A stretch of DNA of 64,000 nt from NCBI GenBank assembly GCA_044226525.1, contig JBGAGV010000026.1:1-64000 (forward strand), in the 5' to 3' direction. The position numbers and the translations under genes were made by a program. The DNA comes from VFJQ01 sp044226525. GTDB lineage: Bacteria > Verrucomicrobiota > Verrucomicrobiia > Chthoniobacterales > Chthoniobacteraceae. This document shows, in pieces, positions 25,481 to 34,247 of this stretch (its first letter is position 1; the number at the start of each line of letters is the position of its first letter). Under the pieces are notes generated by a model. The model did not search any database. It was not told the DNA's origin and saw nothing but the letters and a program-made list of their open reading frames with translations.

Positions 25481-26668
25481 GTGAACCTCCGCCCTGCCTT
25501 CGTTCTCCTCCTCCTCGTGTCGTCGCTGCCCGCGGCGCCTTCTTTCACGATGGGCGAACTCGTTCGCCTCACTCGTGGAGAGTCGCTCTTGTTTCAGGGC
25601 AAGGAACTCGCGTCCGTCCCGAAGGGAGAAGAGTTCTCGGTGCTCAAACACGATTCGGTGAAAAAGGTTCTCTTCGTCGAATACTACAAGGACGACGGCA
25701 CCCTCGTTGCCGTGACTGCTCCGGCGGAATCCTTCGAGGCTGTGGCGCCCGATGGGTGGACGGATCTGCTGAAAGGAGCGGAAGCCTTTCGCGATGCCCG
25801 CAGTGAGGACGCGAAGCGTCTGCTCGCGCGAGCCGCGCAGGATGAACAGCAGAGGGCGCTGGCCACGGCCCTTGCGCCGCGGCTCAATGGTGCGCTGATG
25901 GCTGCGGCGGCGGCTCGTGGTTCGTCATCGCCCGGCTTGATCGCCTCTTTGCAAGGCCTGCGCGACACGGCCGCGCAGCTCGCTCACACGGGGCACCTCA
26001 GCCTCGCGCTTCCGATCGACGAGGGGGTCGATCGCATCCCCGGCGCGCCTCCCACGAAGCTCGACCGTGCCGACGTCGCCAGACGCGTCACGACGTCTAG
26101 CCGCGCTTTCGGGCGGGCTCGGCAGGCAGCCGCACTGCACAAGCTCTTTGCGGCAAACAAACTCATCGAGGAAGGACTTCAGGCCGAACCCAACCGCGCC
26201 GATCTGAAGGCGCTTTCCGCGAAAGTCGCGAAGGACATCGAGGAGGCGGACGGCAATTATAAAAACGCCAACTCCATGCGGCGGTTCCCGCCGAAGGGCA
26301 CCATTCACGCCCTCACCGCCATCGAAATGGGGCTCAAGGTTTGCGCCGATCATCCGAAACTCCGCGCGCTCAAGACCGAGATGCAGGGCGCTTTCGAAGA
26401 GCGCACCTCGCCGCCCGTTACCCCCGCGCTTCTCGCCCTTGCGGGCTCCGGCGCGTCGAAGGATGCTCTCACCGAAGGCCACAAGCTCTACACCACCCGG
26501 TGCACCGAGTGCCACGACCTTGAGTTGCTTGATTCCCGCTCCATGACCGCCTGGCGCAGTATCGTGGGCGGCATGTCCCGGCGAGCGAAGATCACCGACG
26601 CGCAGCAGGAGCGAATCCTCGACTACATCGCCGTCGCCCAGCGGACTTTGGACGGGAAAGGTGAATAG
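25481..26668 (+). CDS. Secreted protein with a single C-terminal c-type heme motif
   Basis: The protein has 395 residues from GTG 25481, with signal peptide MNLRPAFVLLLLVSSLPAAP. The N-terminal part (about 25-90) looks like a small beta domain, the middle is Ala/Arg-rich helical repeats resembling TPRs, and residues about 325-395 hold TTRCTECHDLE, a CxxCH heme c site, with a downstream Met (GGMSRRAK) as possible sixth ligand. It probably acts as a periplasmic electron carrier or heme sensor. The stop overlaps the GTG of the following histidine kinase gene by eight bases, suggesting that the two work together. Confidence 0.75.
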   Translation: MNLRPAFVLLLLVSSLPAAPSFTMGELVRLTRGESLLFQGKELASVPKGEEFSVLKHDSVKKVLFVEYYKDDGTLVAVTAPAESFEAVAPDGWTDLLKGAEAFRDARSEDAKRLLARAAQDEQQRALATALAPRLNGALMAAAAARGSSSPGLIASLQGLRDTAAQLAHTGHLSLALPIDEGVDRIPGAPPTKLDRADVARRVTTSSRAFGRARQAAALHKLFAANKLIEEGLQAEPNRADLKALSAKVAKDIEEADGNYKNANSMRRFPPKGTIHALTAIEMGLKVCADHPKLRALKTEMQGAFEERTSPPVTPALLALAGSGASKDALTEGHKLYTTRCTECHDLELLDSRSMTAWRSIVGGMSRRAKITDAQQERILDYIAVAQRTLDGKGE

Positions 26669-27737
26669 CGAGGCTCCGAGGGTGATCGAGGACCGATCGC
26701 ACAAGGCCCTGTCCGGTGCGTGGACGCTTCGCGCCGCCTTTTTCGCTCAGCCGAGTCCGTTGATCCATTTCGAGGCGCTGCTGCTGGCAGCCTTTATCGG
26801 GTGGCTCGATTACATCACTGATTGGGAGATGAGTTTGTTCGTCTTTTATGCCTTCCCCATTTTCCTCGTGGCCTGGGTGGGAAGCAGAAACGTCGGCATC
26901 CTTTTCGCGATCGTTTGCGCTCTCATCTGGCATTTCGCCAATGCGTCCACTCAGCCTTATCGCACCACCGAAGGTTATGTGCTCGCGATCTTCAATCGGC
27001 TCGGCTTCTTCGTCTTTGTTGCGCTGGGTGGCGAAGCCATGCGCAAGCATCGCGAGGAGTCCCAGGCACATATCGAGGCCCTCACGCGTGCCCGCCAACT
27101 CGAGCAGGAAATCGTGCGCGTGAGCGAGCGAGAGCAGATCCGGATCGGGCAGGATTTGCACGATGGACTCTGTCAGGACCTGGCGGCGATCGATTGTGCA
27201 GCCGCGTGCCTGAAGGCCGATCTCGATGCGCAGTCGAACCCGACAGCATCGATGGCTTTCACGATCCAGGAAATGGTAAGGAGTGCGGTATCCGAAGCGC
27301 GCGATATCGCGCGCGGGATATTCCCTGTGCAGATGGACGCCGGCGGTCTCGCTGCGGCCCTGTCGGAAATGGTCGCGCGGACCAATCAACTGCGGCAGAC
27401 CGCGGCCAATTTCGCGGTCAACGGCGAGATTCGGATCGATGACCCCGAGGTCGCCATGCACCTTTACCGTATCGGACAGGAAGCCCTCAGCAATGCCGTG
27501 CGTCATGCACAGGCCGAGCACGTTTCCATTGTGCTAAGCCAGGAGGGTCCGCGCCTTTCCATGACCATCGCCGATGATGGGTGCGGCTTTACTGCCGAGT
27601 CGCGGAGCGGCGAGGGCATGGGACTGCGCACCATGCGTTATCGGGCGCAATTGATTGGAGCAGACTTCGACGTCGCGTCGGAGTCGAGTGGCGGCACCAT
27701 TGTCCGCTGCTCGGTTGAATTCGACAGAGGGCAGTAG
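26661..27737 (+). CDS. NarL-family membrane sensor histidine kinase
   Basis: The protein has 358 residues from GTG 26661. Three to four membrane segments lie in residues about 37-125 (LLLAAFIGWLDYITDW, FVFYAFPIFLVAWVG, GILFAIVCALIWHF). HisKA_3 dimerisation helix EREQIRIGQDLHDGLCQDL carries the phosphoacceptor His. HATPase_c N-box IGQEALSNAVRHAQ and G-boxes DDGCGF and GMGLRTMRYRA complete the domain. The membrane part acts as sensor; no PAS or GAF domain is present. It overlaps the heme protein upstream, and its likely partner is the response regulator at 28461-29141. Confidence 0.88.
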   Translation: MNSEAPRVIEDRSHKALSGAWTLRAAFFAQPSPLIHFEALLLAAFIGWLDYITDWEMSLFVFYAFPIFLVAWVGSRNVGILFAIVCALIWHFANASTQPYRTTEGYVLAIFNRLGFFVFVALGGEAMRKHREESQAHIEALTRARQLEQEIVRVSEREQIRIGQDLHDGLCQDLAAIDCAAACLKADLDAQSNPTASMAFTIQEMVRSAVSEARDIARGIFPVQMDAGGLAAALSEMVARTNQLRQTAANFAVNGEIRIDDPEVAMHLYRIGQEALSNAVRHAQAEHVSIVLSQEGPRLSMTIADDGCGFTAESRSGEGMGLRTMRYRAQLIGADFDVASESSGGTIVRCSVEFDRGQ

Positions 27738-27755
27738 TGGATTCCGTTACAAGGC

Positions 27756-28412
27756 ATGTCTTTTGCCGCACCGCGGGGTCGGCGGTTCAGTGGGGCGTTC
27801 CCTCCTCCCCGCATGAATTCACCGCTTCCTGCTCCTACGGTATCCGCCCAGGCGGACCCATCTTGCCCCCCGCCGATGACCCGTTTTCAGCGGGTTTCGC
27901 GGAATGTGATGGTCGGAATGCTGGAGCGGCAGGCCCTGCTCTCGCAGCCGCCCGAAACCTTTCGGCCTTTCTTCGATGGGCGGGTTCCGTCACTCATCGA
28001 AAAGATCCAGTTCGTCGAAGGAGCCGTTCAGCGCATGACGTCGCTAAATATCTACGAAAACGACCTCTACCACGTTGAGATCACTTATTCGCTGCCGTTC
28101 ATTCACATCAATATCCATCGCCACGATGGAAAGCCATGCACCGAGCCGCGGCATTTTCAGGCGATCAAGGATGAACTGGTGGGCGCCGAATACGAAGCCG
28201 TGGAACTTTTCCCTGCCGAGAGCCGGCTCGTCGATACGTCGAACGAATATCACCTGTGGGTGTGTGCCGATCGAAACGTCCATCTTCCCTTCATCCCCCC
28301 GGAGCAAAGTCAACCCGTGCCGCCCATCGTCCTGCGGTCCGTTCATGGCAGCAGGAGGGACGTTGTTCCCGAGCCGTTGCCAGCCGCGATGGGGCCATGC
28401 TGCGGAAATTAA
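27756..28412 (+). CDS. DUF7694-like protein, paralog 1
   Basis: The protein has 218 residues; an ATG at 27813 (MNSPLPAPT) is an alternative start. The conserved core (about 100-185) reads LYHVEITYSLPFIHI, then RHFQAIKDELVGAEYEAVELFP and NEYHLWV. This matches the small DUF7694 domain best known from phage-related proteins (match from memory). The N-terminus is Pro-rich and looks disordered. A second copy lies at 29302-29811. The gene sits between a histidine kinase and its likely response regulator, which suggests a link to that signalling pathway. Function is unknown. Confidence 0.7.
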   Translation: MSFAAPRGRRFSGAFPPPRMNSPLPAPTVSAQADPSCPPPMTRFQRVSRNVMVGMLERQALLSQPPETFRPFFDGRVPSLIEKIQFVEGAVQRMTSLNIYENDLYHVEITYSLPFIHINIHRHDGKPCTEPRHFQAIKDELVGAEYEAVELFPAESRLVDTSNEYHLWVCADRNVHLPFIPPEQSQPVPPIVLRSVHGSRRDVVPEPLPAAMGPCCGN

Positions 28413-28460
28413 AACCGGTGCGTTGGAGACTGGTCTTCGGCGCACTTAAAGTATAGATTC

Positions 28461-29141
28461 ATGAGTGCCTTCCTTGCTCCTGTTGCCGTCGAAGCCGTGA
28501 AAGTCGTCCTCGTCGAAGATCATCGCATGTTTCGTGAATGGCTCGCGCAAATGATTTCGCGAACCGGCGATTTCACCGTTTGCGGTGAGACCGATAATAT
28601 CCAGCAGGCGATCGAGATCATTAAAGCGACCGAGCCCGACATCGCGATCGTGGATATTTCCTTGCGGGGATCGAGCGGTCTCGAACTGGTCAAGGATATC
28701 AAGGCTCAAGGTCTCGAAGTGCCGGTGCTGGTGCTTTCGATGCATGAGGAGGCGCTTTACGCCGAACGTGTGCTGCGGGCGGGCGCGCGCGGCTACATTA
28801 CCAAGAACGAAGCTACCTCCACACTCACCAAGGCGATTCGTCAGGTGCTCGATGGCGAAGTTTATCTGAGCGAAAAGATGACCTCGCAGATTCTCAATCG
28901 GATGAGCGGGCATCGTTCGCCCATGGCCGTTTCCGGGATCGAGTTACTTGCCGACCGGGAGCTGGAGGTCTTTCAGATGATCGGGAAAGGTCTCAATGGT
29001 CGCCAGATTGCGGAACGACTGCACTTGGGGGAGACGACTATCGATACCTATCGCGCTCGGATTAAAGAGAAGCTCAAGTTGCGTAACGCGGCCGAACTTT
29101 ACACCCGCGCCGCTCAATGGGTGCAGGAACACGGAGCCTAA
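28461..29141 (+). CDS. NarL/FixJ-family response regulator
   Basis: The protein has 226 residues. The receiver domain (about 13-130) starts VKVVLVEDHRMFREW with acidic pair E/D, phosphoacceptor Asp in IAIVDISLRGSSG, and Lys in GYITKNEA. The LuxR-type HTH (about 160-222) contains LADRELEVFQMIGKGLNGRQIAERLHLGETTIDTY. It is a DNA-binding output protein paired with the NarL-type kinase encoded at 26661-27737. Two DUF7694-like genes flank it on the same strand. Confidence 0.92.
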   Translation: MSAFLAPVAVEAVKVVLVEDHRMFREWLAQMISRTGDFTVCGETDNIQQAIEIIKATEPDIAIVDISLRGSSGLELVKDIKAQGLEVPVLVLSMHEEALYAERVLRAGARGYITKNEATSTLTKAIRQVLDGEVYLSEKMTSQILNRMSGHRSPMAVSGIELLADRELEVFQMIGKGLNGRQIAERLHLGETTIDTYRARIKEKLKLRNAAELYTRAAQWVQEHGA

Positions 29142-29301
29142 TCGATCCGCTACAAGCGGGCGTGAGTGGGATGTGGTGTTTTTCGCCCCATGTAGTGTCG
29201 CATGCGGCATGATCTCGTGACGAATTTCATGACAGGGTAAGTCTTTTGCGGTCGAGGGCTTGGGCGTGGTTTGATCCGAGGCAACCTCAAGAACTGCCCC
29301 C

Positions 29302-29811
29302 ATGTCTCCGACTGTCAGCCATCCCTCCGCCCCCGCCATGACTCCGTTTCGGTCGATTGTTCCCGAGCCGATTGTGCAGCAGCCTCAGTGTCTTCTCTCG
29401 ATCGGTGCTCCGCAACCGCGCTATATCCTGGGTGGGAACGCCCCGCAGGCGGCCGGGAGCCGCTGCTATTTAAACAACTTATATCACGTCGAGGTCACTC
29501 CTGGCACGCCGTTCGTGCACCTGAAGATCCGCCGTCTCGACGGCGGTAAGTGCGACCAGTGGCGCCATCTTCAGCAGATCAAGAGCGAGCTCGTCGGGCC
29601 GGAGTGCGAAGGAGTGGAGCTCTTCCCGTCCCAAGGCCGCGAAGTGGGCGCCGGGAACGAATATCACCTGTGGGTCCACACCGACCCTTCCTATCGTTTC
29701 CCGTTCGGATTTGGGCGGCGTTTTGTGCTGGAGAAGCCTGTCATGGCGCTACAGTTCACGACGCACCCTGTTTCCGCCGACAGCGCCACGCCTCAAGCGG
29801 CGGTCGCGTAA
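29302..29811 (+). CDS. DUF7694-like protein, paralog 2
   Basis: The protein has 169 residues. The core LYHVEVTPGTPFVHL, RHLQQIKSELVGPECEGVELFP and NEYHLWV is about half identical to the protein at 27756-28412; the N-terminal Pro-rich parts are unrelated. The leader also contains a GTCTTTTGC-type stretch similar to that in front of paralog 1, which suggests duplication of a unit including part of the leader. Function is unknown; the context is the adjacent two-component system. Confidence 0.7.
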   Translation: MSPTVSHPSAPAMTPFRSIVPEPIVQQPQCLLSIGAPQPRYILGGNAPQAAGSRCYLNNLYHVEVTPGTPFVHLKIRRLDGGKCDQWRHLQQIKSELVGPECEGVELFPSQGREVGAGNEYHLWVHTDPSYRFPFGFGRRFVLEKPVMALQFTTHPVSADSATPQAAVA

Positions 29812-29825
29812 CAAAGGTCTTCGAC

Positions 29826-30713
29826 CTAGTCGGAGTGTTTCGGTGCGCGGACGGTGCCGGCCTCGAGGTCGCGCGCGCGGCGCTGCACGATCTGGTCGGC
29901 AACTTCGTTCACCATTTGCTCGAGCAGGCAGCGCAGGTGTGATCCGGCGCGGTAGTCGGCTGGCGCGATGTGGCGCACCCGGTCGGCGTGGGTGCTGAGT
30001 TGGTAGCACTTTTTGAACGACGAGCGCTGCGGGTCCTGCGCGTTATAGACGGCGATCGCCTGGCCGCCATGCTGCCGCACCACGGTAAAGCAGGGCACGT
30101 CGGTCGGTCCATCGCCGACATAAATCATATGTTCAAACGGCACGGGGCGCAGCTCGGCCGGCATGTGGTCGTTCACGTCCTGCGAGTAATCGAGCATCCC
30201 CTTATTGATGCGAAAGAGGAACTGCGTCTTCTGCGTGTGGGAGATGACGCGGCGCGGGAAAGTGATCCGGCCTTCGCGGTCCTCGGCGAATTCGCACCCG
30301 AAGACCGCCCGCACATGGGGCGCGATGCGCGAGCCGTCGATGAGAGCCTTCAGCCCGCTCGACACGATGTAGTGTTCGACTTGGATGCCGTGCACCTTGT
30401 GCTCGGTAGTAAGCAGGCTGGCCTTGAACTCGTCGAACATGTCCGGCAGGCCCGGGAAGAATTTTAGCCCCGCGCCGAGGGCACGCAGATCGGCGTTGGT
30501 GGGGCGGTCGAGATCGAGATAATCGAGCAAAGCCTTCATATAGGCGAGCTCGTTGTCGTAGCCTTCGTCCTTCACCAGCGCGTGGCAACGCGACCAGAAT
30601 TTTTTTCCGTCGATGCCGAACTTCGGAAAGAGAACCTCGTCCTGCATGTAGTTGGGTGAGAGTGTCTGATCATAATCATACACGATCGCGACAGTAGTTT
30701 GCGGGACGGACAT
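29826..30713 (-). CDS. HAD-superfamily phosphatase-like protein
   Basis: The protein has 295 residues. Motif I is VAIVYDYDQTLSP (nucleophile and acid Asp), motif II is YIVSSGLKAL (Ser), a Lys-bearing stretch SHTQKTQFLFRINKG fits motif III, and motif IV is MIYVGDGPTDVPCF. This is a complete HAD active site, most like phosphoserine-phosphatase-type members. The substrate is unknown. It follows the ThuA-like gene with 30 bases between and may be cotranscribed with it. Confidence 0.85.
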   Translation of the reverse strand: MSVPQTTVAIVYDYDQTLSPNYMQDEVLFPKFGIDGKKFWSRCHALVKDEGYDNELAYMKALLDYLDLDRPTNADLRALGAGLKFFPGLPDMFDEFKASLLTTEHKVHGIQVEHYIVSSGLKALIDGSRIAPHVRAVFGCEFAEDREGRITFPRRVISHTQKTQFLFRINKGMLDYSQDVNDHMPAELRPVPFEHMIYVGDGPTDVPCFTVVRQHGGQAIAVYNAQDPQRSSFKKCYQLSTHADRVRHIAPADYRAGSHLRCLLEQMVNEVADQIVQRRARDLEAGTVRAPKHSD

Positions 30714-30743
30714 GGAGTGAAGCAGGTGAAGCGGACGAAAGGC

Positions 30744-31736
30744 TTACTTCGCGAGGTCGGTCGGTTTCACGCCTTTTTTGAAGCCTCCGAAGCCGTAGCC
30801 GGTGGGCTGGTAATCGCCAACAAGCGCCACGTCGGCTTTCGTGGGCACCTCGAGGCCGGTGAACGAATACGCTGCATTCACAATGAGACGGCGCAGGCTT
30901 TCATTGGTGAGATCGGTCGCTGCGCCCATGGTGGTGCAAAGCGTTTTGTTCGTTTTGCCGGCAGCATTTTTGACTTCGCGTGTCCAGACGATCGGCATCA
31001 TCGGGTTGTTCACGTCCTGCTCCTGCTTGTCGTTCGCGCGGGCCTTCGCATAGCTCGCCGGTTCGTCCGTTGGGTTCATCCCCTTGAGGACCTGGCCACG
31101 AAGGAGGATCTTTGCATCCGCCGGTGGATGGGCTTCATACACATCGGTGGTTCCGAAAATATCACTCACCCCACGCAGCAACGGATCGTCCTTGGCCGCA
31201 GGCTCGATGATGCCGCGCGTCGCCTCGGACTTGTGCTTGCCCCAGTGGCTCACCCAGCCTTCGCCGAGGACCTCTTTGCCGAACGTATTGAAGTTCGCGT
31301 AGGCGCCCTTGATGCCGGAGAAGGCGTGCGTGCTCGTGCGCAGGCCGATGACCGGTTTGCCCGCGGCGATGTAGTCGGCGAAGTGCTTCATCTGCTCATC
31401 CGGCCAGCGACGGAAGCGCGTGAGCAGGATGCACAGATCGGCGGAATCAAGAGCTTCGACGCCGGGAGCATTGTCGGGCGTGTTGGGATCGATTTCGCCG
31501 GTCAGTTTGTTGATGGCGAAGACGACGGTGGTGTCGAACCCGTGCCGTTCGCTCAGAATACGCGCGAGCTGGGGCAAGCCCTCTTCGCTGCGATACTCTT
31601 CATCGCCCGAGAGGAAGACGATACGTTTGCCTTTGCCGGGGCCGGACTTGCCTTCAAAACTGATCGTCTGCGGATCCGCGGCAAATGCGGTGGACGCGGC
31701 GAGGAGGGCGGCGGTGAAAATGGGGAGGAGCTTCAT
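30744..31736 (-). CDS. Secreted ThuA-like domain protein
   Basis: The protein has 330 residues with signal peptide MKLLPIFTAALLAASTAFAADP. IVFLSGDEEYRSEEGLPQLARIL, LCILLTRFRRWPDEQM and KPVIGLRTSTHAF are typical of ThuA-like (trehalose utilisation type, class I glutamine amidotransferase-like) proteins abundant in planctomycetes and verrucomicrobia. The fold is assigned with confidence; the activity on sugars is not established. A perfect hairpin lies three bases before its ATG (31740-31765). Confidence 0.82.
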   Translation of the reverse strand: MKLLPIFTAALLAASTAFAADPQTISFEGKSGPGKGKRIVFLSGDEEYRSEEGLPQLARILSERHGFDTTVVFAINKLTGEIDPNTPDNAPGVEALDSADLCILLTRFRRWPDEQMKHFADYIAAGKPVIGLRTSTHAFSGIKGAYANFNTFGKEVLGEGWVSHWGKHKSEATRGIIEPAAKDDPLLRGVSDIFGTTDVYEAHPPADAKILLRGQVLKGMNPTDEPASYAKARANDKQEQDVNNPMMPIVWTREVKNAAGKTNKTLCTTMGAATDLTNESLRRLIVNAAYSFTGLEVPTKADVALVGDYQPTGYGFGGFKKGVKPTDLAK

Positions 31737-31739
31737 AGT

Positions 31740-31765
31740 GTGCGGTCAATCAAAGATGACCGCAC
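31740..31765 (-). terminator. Perfect 9-bp hairpin between the IAPA-motif gene and the ThuA-like gene
   Basis: Arms GTGCGGTCA (31740-31748) and TGACCGCAC (31757-31765) are perfectly complementary around an 8-base loop. It lies five bases after the minus-strand stop of the 31770-33260 gene and three bases before the ThuA ATG at 31736. There is no T-tract, so it may attenuate or mask the ribosome-binding site rather than act as a classical intrinsic terminator. Confidence 0.55.
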
Positions 31766-31769
31766 GGCA

Positions 31770-33260
31770 TTAGGGAAGCACTTCGACAATCGCAAGATCG
31801 CTCACGCGTCCACCCGCTCCGGGGAAAGTGGGGGCGATGGGAAAGAAATCTCCCGTCAGCGGCTGCGTATCGACGGGCAGGCGCTCGCCACCGATCACGG
31901 CTCGCCTGAGCCAGCCCGTCACGATCCCGAATTGGTCGTTCGGGTCGTCAAACGTGCCGATGAGCTGCCCGGAGATGATGAGGCTGCTAATCTGGGCGAT
32001 CAGTTTTGTATTGTCCCGAGCCGTGAACCCGGGCCGGTTGCCGAGCGTATCGTCGCCCGTGCCGGTCAGGCCGTCGACGCCGGGCAGCGTGCCCACGCGC
32101 AGGTTTGAAGCGACCCAATCGCCGCGCACCTTGACAGTGCCGATCGAGGCGTCCGCGTTGTCGCCAGACGCGGATTCGCCGAGGACGATATTTGTCCACT
32201 CGACGCGTCCGCCGACGGAAAGAGTCTTGATGGCCAGATCGACTCCACGCGTCGGCGCTGTGGGCAGGCCAAAGGCGGAAATCTCGGACGGGTCGGTCTC
32301 GGTGCCGGCGAGATCGTGGGTGATGGCGAGTGTGCCGATATTGGTGCCCGACGCGATGGTGCTCGAGAGAAGTGAACCCTGCACGCGGATGGTGGTAAAT
32401 CCGCTCGCTCCGAAGCTGGCATCGACCACGTCACCCTTCACCGTGAGCGTGGTCACGCGACCGAGAACGCTCAGCCCGATGGTTCCCATGCCTTCCTGAG
32501 TCGAAGTGCCCAGCCGTCCGAAGGACTGCACAGTGAGTGCTCTCAAGCCCACGCCGTTGCCATCGCCGCTGCTGATGCCGCCAAGATCTCCCTTAAGGGA
32601 AATGGCGCCGAGATTCACGCCATCGGCATGGATGAAGCCGACGTTGGCAAACCCATTGCCGCCGAATAAACCGCGTTTTGCGGTGATCGAGATGTTCGCG
32701 CCGGCAAAGGAAGAGTTGAGCGTGAGCCCGGCGAGTTGGGCCTCGCCCTCGAGACCGCCTGTCGGCACTAACGCGAAGTCGTCTTCTAAAAAAGTGCCGC
32801 GACTCGTTTTCACCGTCACCAGATCGCCGTCCATATCGACAAACCGCGCAATCTTCCCACCGCCCGTGATGGTCACTTTTGGCACGAGCGCCTTCAGGGT
32901 TACGTCGTTGCCGTCATTGCCTGTGTAGCTGATCTGGAAGTAGGTGTCGCCTGCTTTAAAGATCGCACCCTCCGACAGGCCGGCAAAGGTGCCAGTCACG
33001 AGGTCCACGCCATCGTTGTCGATAAGTGTGAAGTCAGTCGCGTCTGCCGGCTTCGCGGCGAGGTCGAGGTCGAGCGTCGCGCCATTGATCGTCACGGTGC
33101 CGGTCACGACCAGTTTTCCGCTGCCTGCTACGTCATTGAGTGTCGCGGAGAGCGTGTCCACCATGTCGAGTGTGATATCGCTGGCGTTCGTCGTGCCGGT
33201 GCCGAGAGCGATGGATGCGGGAGCGATGCGGGATTCAAGGGCTTCGATCGAGCTGTGCAT
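31770..33260 (-). CDS. Beta-strand-rich surface protein with N-terminal IAPA motif
   Basis: The protein has 496 residues. MHSSIEALESRIAPAS at the very N-terminus is the third instance in this window of the E-[PA]-L-E-x-R-I-A-P-A motif. Residues about 20-125 resemble autotransporter-associated beta-strand units ending in SYTGNDGNDVTL. RFVDMDGDLVTVKTSRGTF resembles a phrase in both giant proteins at 954-13023. The rest is short beta-strand repeats (SLKGDLGGI, TLTVKGDVVDA, TIRVQGSLL) likely to form a beta-helix. No enzyme motif is seen. A secreted or surface structural protein is inferred. Confidence 0.75.
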   Translation of the reverse strand: MHSSIEALESRIAPASIALGTGTTNASDITLDMVDTLSATLNDVAGSGKLVVTGTVTINGATLDLDLAAKPADATDFTLIDNDGVDLVTGTFAGLSEGAIFKAGDTYFQISYTGNDGNDVTLKALVPKVTITGGGKIARFVDMDGDLVTVKTSRGTFLEDDFALVPTGGLEGEAQLAGLTLNSSFAGANISITAKRGLFGGNGFANVGFIHADGVNLGAISLKGDLGGISSGDGNGVGLRALTVQSFGRLGTSTQEGMGTIGLSVLGRVTTLTVKGDVVDASFGASGFTTIRVQGSLLSSTIASGTNIGTLAITHDLAGTETDPSEISAFGLPTAPTRGVDLAIKTLSVGGRVEWTNIVLGESASGDNADASIGTVKVRGDWVASNLRVGTLPGVDGLTGTGDDTLGNRPGFTARDNTKLIAQISSLIISGQLIGTFDDPNDQFGIVTGWLRRAVIGGERLPVDTQPLTGDFFPIAPTFPGAGGRVSDLAIVEVLP

Positions 33261-33328
33261 CCGCGGACTGTGCGCGGCTCGATGGCGAAAGAAAGTGCGG
33301 ACCTTGTGGCGATGAGTATGAAAGTGCC

Positions 33329-34240
33329 GTGAAGCTTCTCCTCATCGACGGCCACTACTACGTTTATCGGTCCTTTTTCGCCATTCAGACTGACCTGCGC
33401 AACGCCGCCGGCATGCCGACCAATGCCATCTACGGCTTCGTGAAAGTCGTGCGTAAAATGATCAAGGACGTGCAGCCCGACGGCGTCGCCGTGCTGTGGG
33501 ACGAAGGCCTGCCGCAGCGCCGCACGCAGCTTCAACCGGAATACAAGGCCAACCGCGCCGAGATGCCCGAGCCGATGCGCCCGCAGCTCGATTTCATCCG
33601 CAAAGTCGTGCCCATGATGGGAATCGCGTCGCTCGGCCTGCCCGACACCGAGGCCGACGATCTCATGGCCAGCTACACCGTCGCCGCACGCGCGCAAGGC
33701 TACACCGTTGTGCTCGCGACGAACGATAAGGATCTCTTCACCCTCGTGAACGAGCATGTGAAGGTTTACACCACGAACAAGGCCGACCTGGCCACTCCGA
33801 AGGATACGCATGCGCTGCTCGGCAGCGATGCGGTGCGCAAAAAATGGGGCGTCGAACCGGCGCAGATCGCCGACATCCTCGCGCTCATCGGTGACAACGT
33901 GGACAACATCCCAGGCGTCCCCGGCCTCGGCCCGAAAACCGCGACCAAGCTCATCACCGAGCATGGCTCGCTCCGCGAATTGCTGGCCGATCTCACCGCC
34001 GTGAAAAACGACAAGCTGCGCGAGAAACTCGAAGCCGCTCGCGCGCAGATCGAGGCGAATGCCGAAATGGTGCGGCTCGACACGCATCACGAGCTGCCCG
34101 TTCCGATCAATCAGCTCGGTGTGAAGCCGAGCTATCCCGACCTCATCGCCGCGCTGGAAGAGTGCGGCTTCAAAGGACTCCTCGCGGAAGTAAAAGCCGA
34201 AGCCGGCAGCGCGGGGCAGGCGCAAGGAGAGCTGTTTTGA
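33329..34240 (+). CDS. Stand-alone 5'-3' exonuclease (PolA N-terminal-like, FEN family)
   Basis: The protein has 303 residues from GTG 33329. The frame is open 38 codons further upstream, but homology starts exactly at VKLLLIDGHYYVYRSFFAI. EYKANRAEMPEPMRPQ, GLPDTEADDLMASYT and VLATNDKDLFTLV carry the acidic metal ligands. GDNVDNIPGVPGLGPKTATKLI is the helix-hairpin-helix DNA-binding motif. It should remove RNA primers and flaps. No polymerase domain follows, so this is a separate exonuclease. It is divergent from the 31770-33260 gene with 68 bases between. Confidence 0.9.
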   Translation: MKLLLIDGHYYVYRSFFAIQTDLRNAAGMPTNAIYGFVKVVRKMIKDVQPDGVAVLWDEGLPQRRTQLQPEYKANRAEMPEPMRPQLDFIRKVVPMMGIASLGLPDTEADDLMASYTVAARAQGYTVVLATNDKDLFTLVNEHVKVYTTNKADLATPKDTHALLGSDAVRKKWGVEPAQIADILALIGDNVDNIPGVPGLGPKTATKLITEHGSLRELLADLTAVKNDKLREKLEAARAQIEANAEMVRLDTHHELPVPINQLGVKPSYPDLIAALEECGFKGLLAEVKAEAGSAGQAQGELF

Positions 34241-34247
34241 CGTCGCG

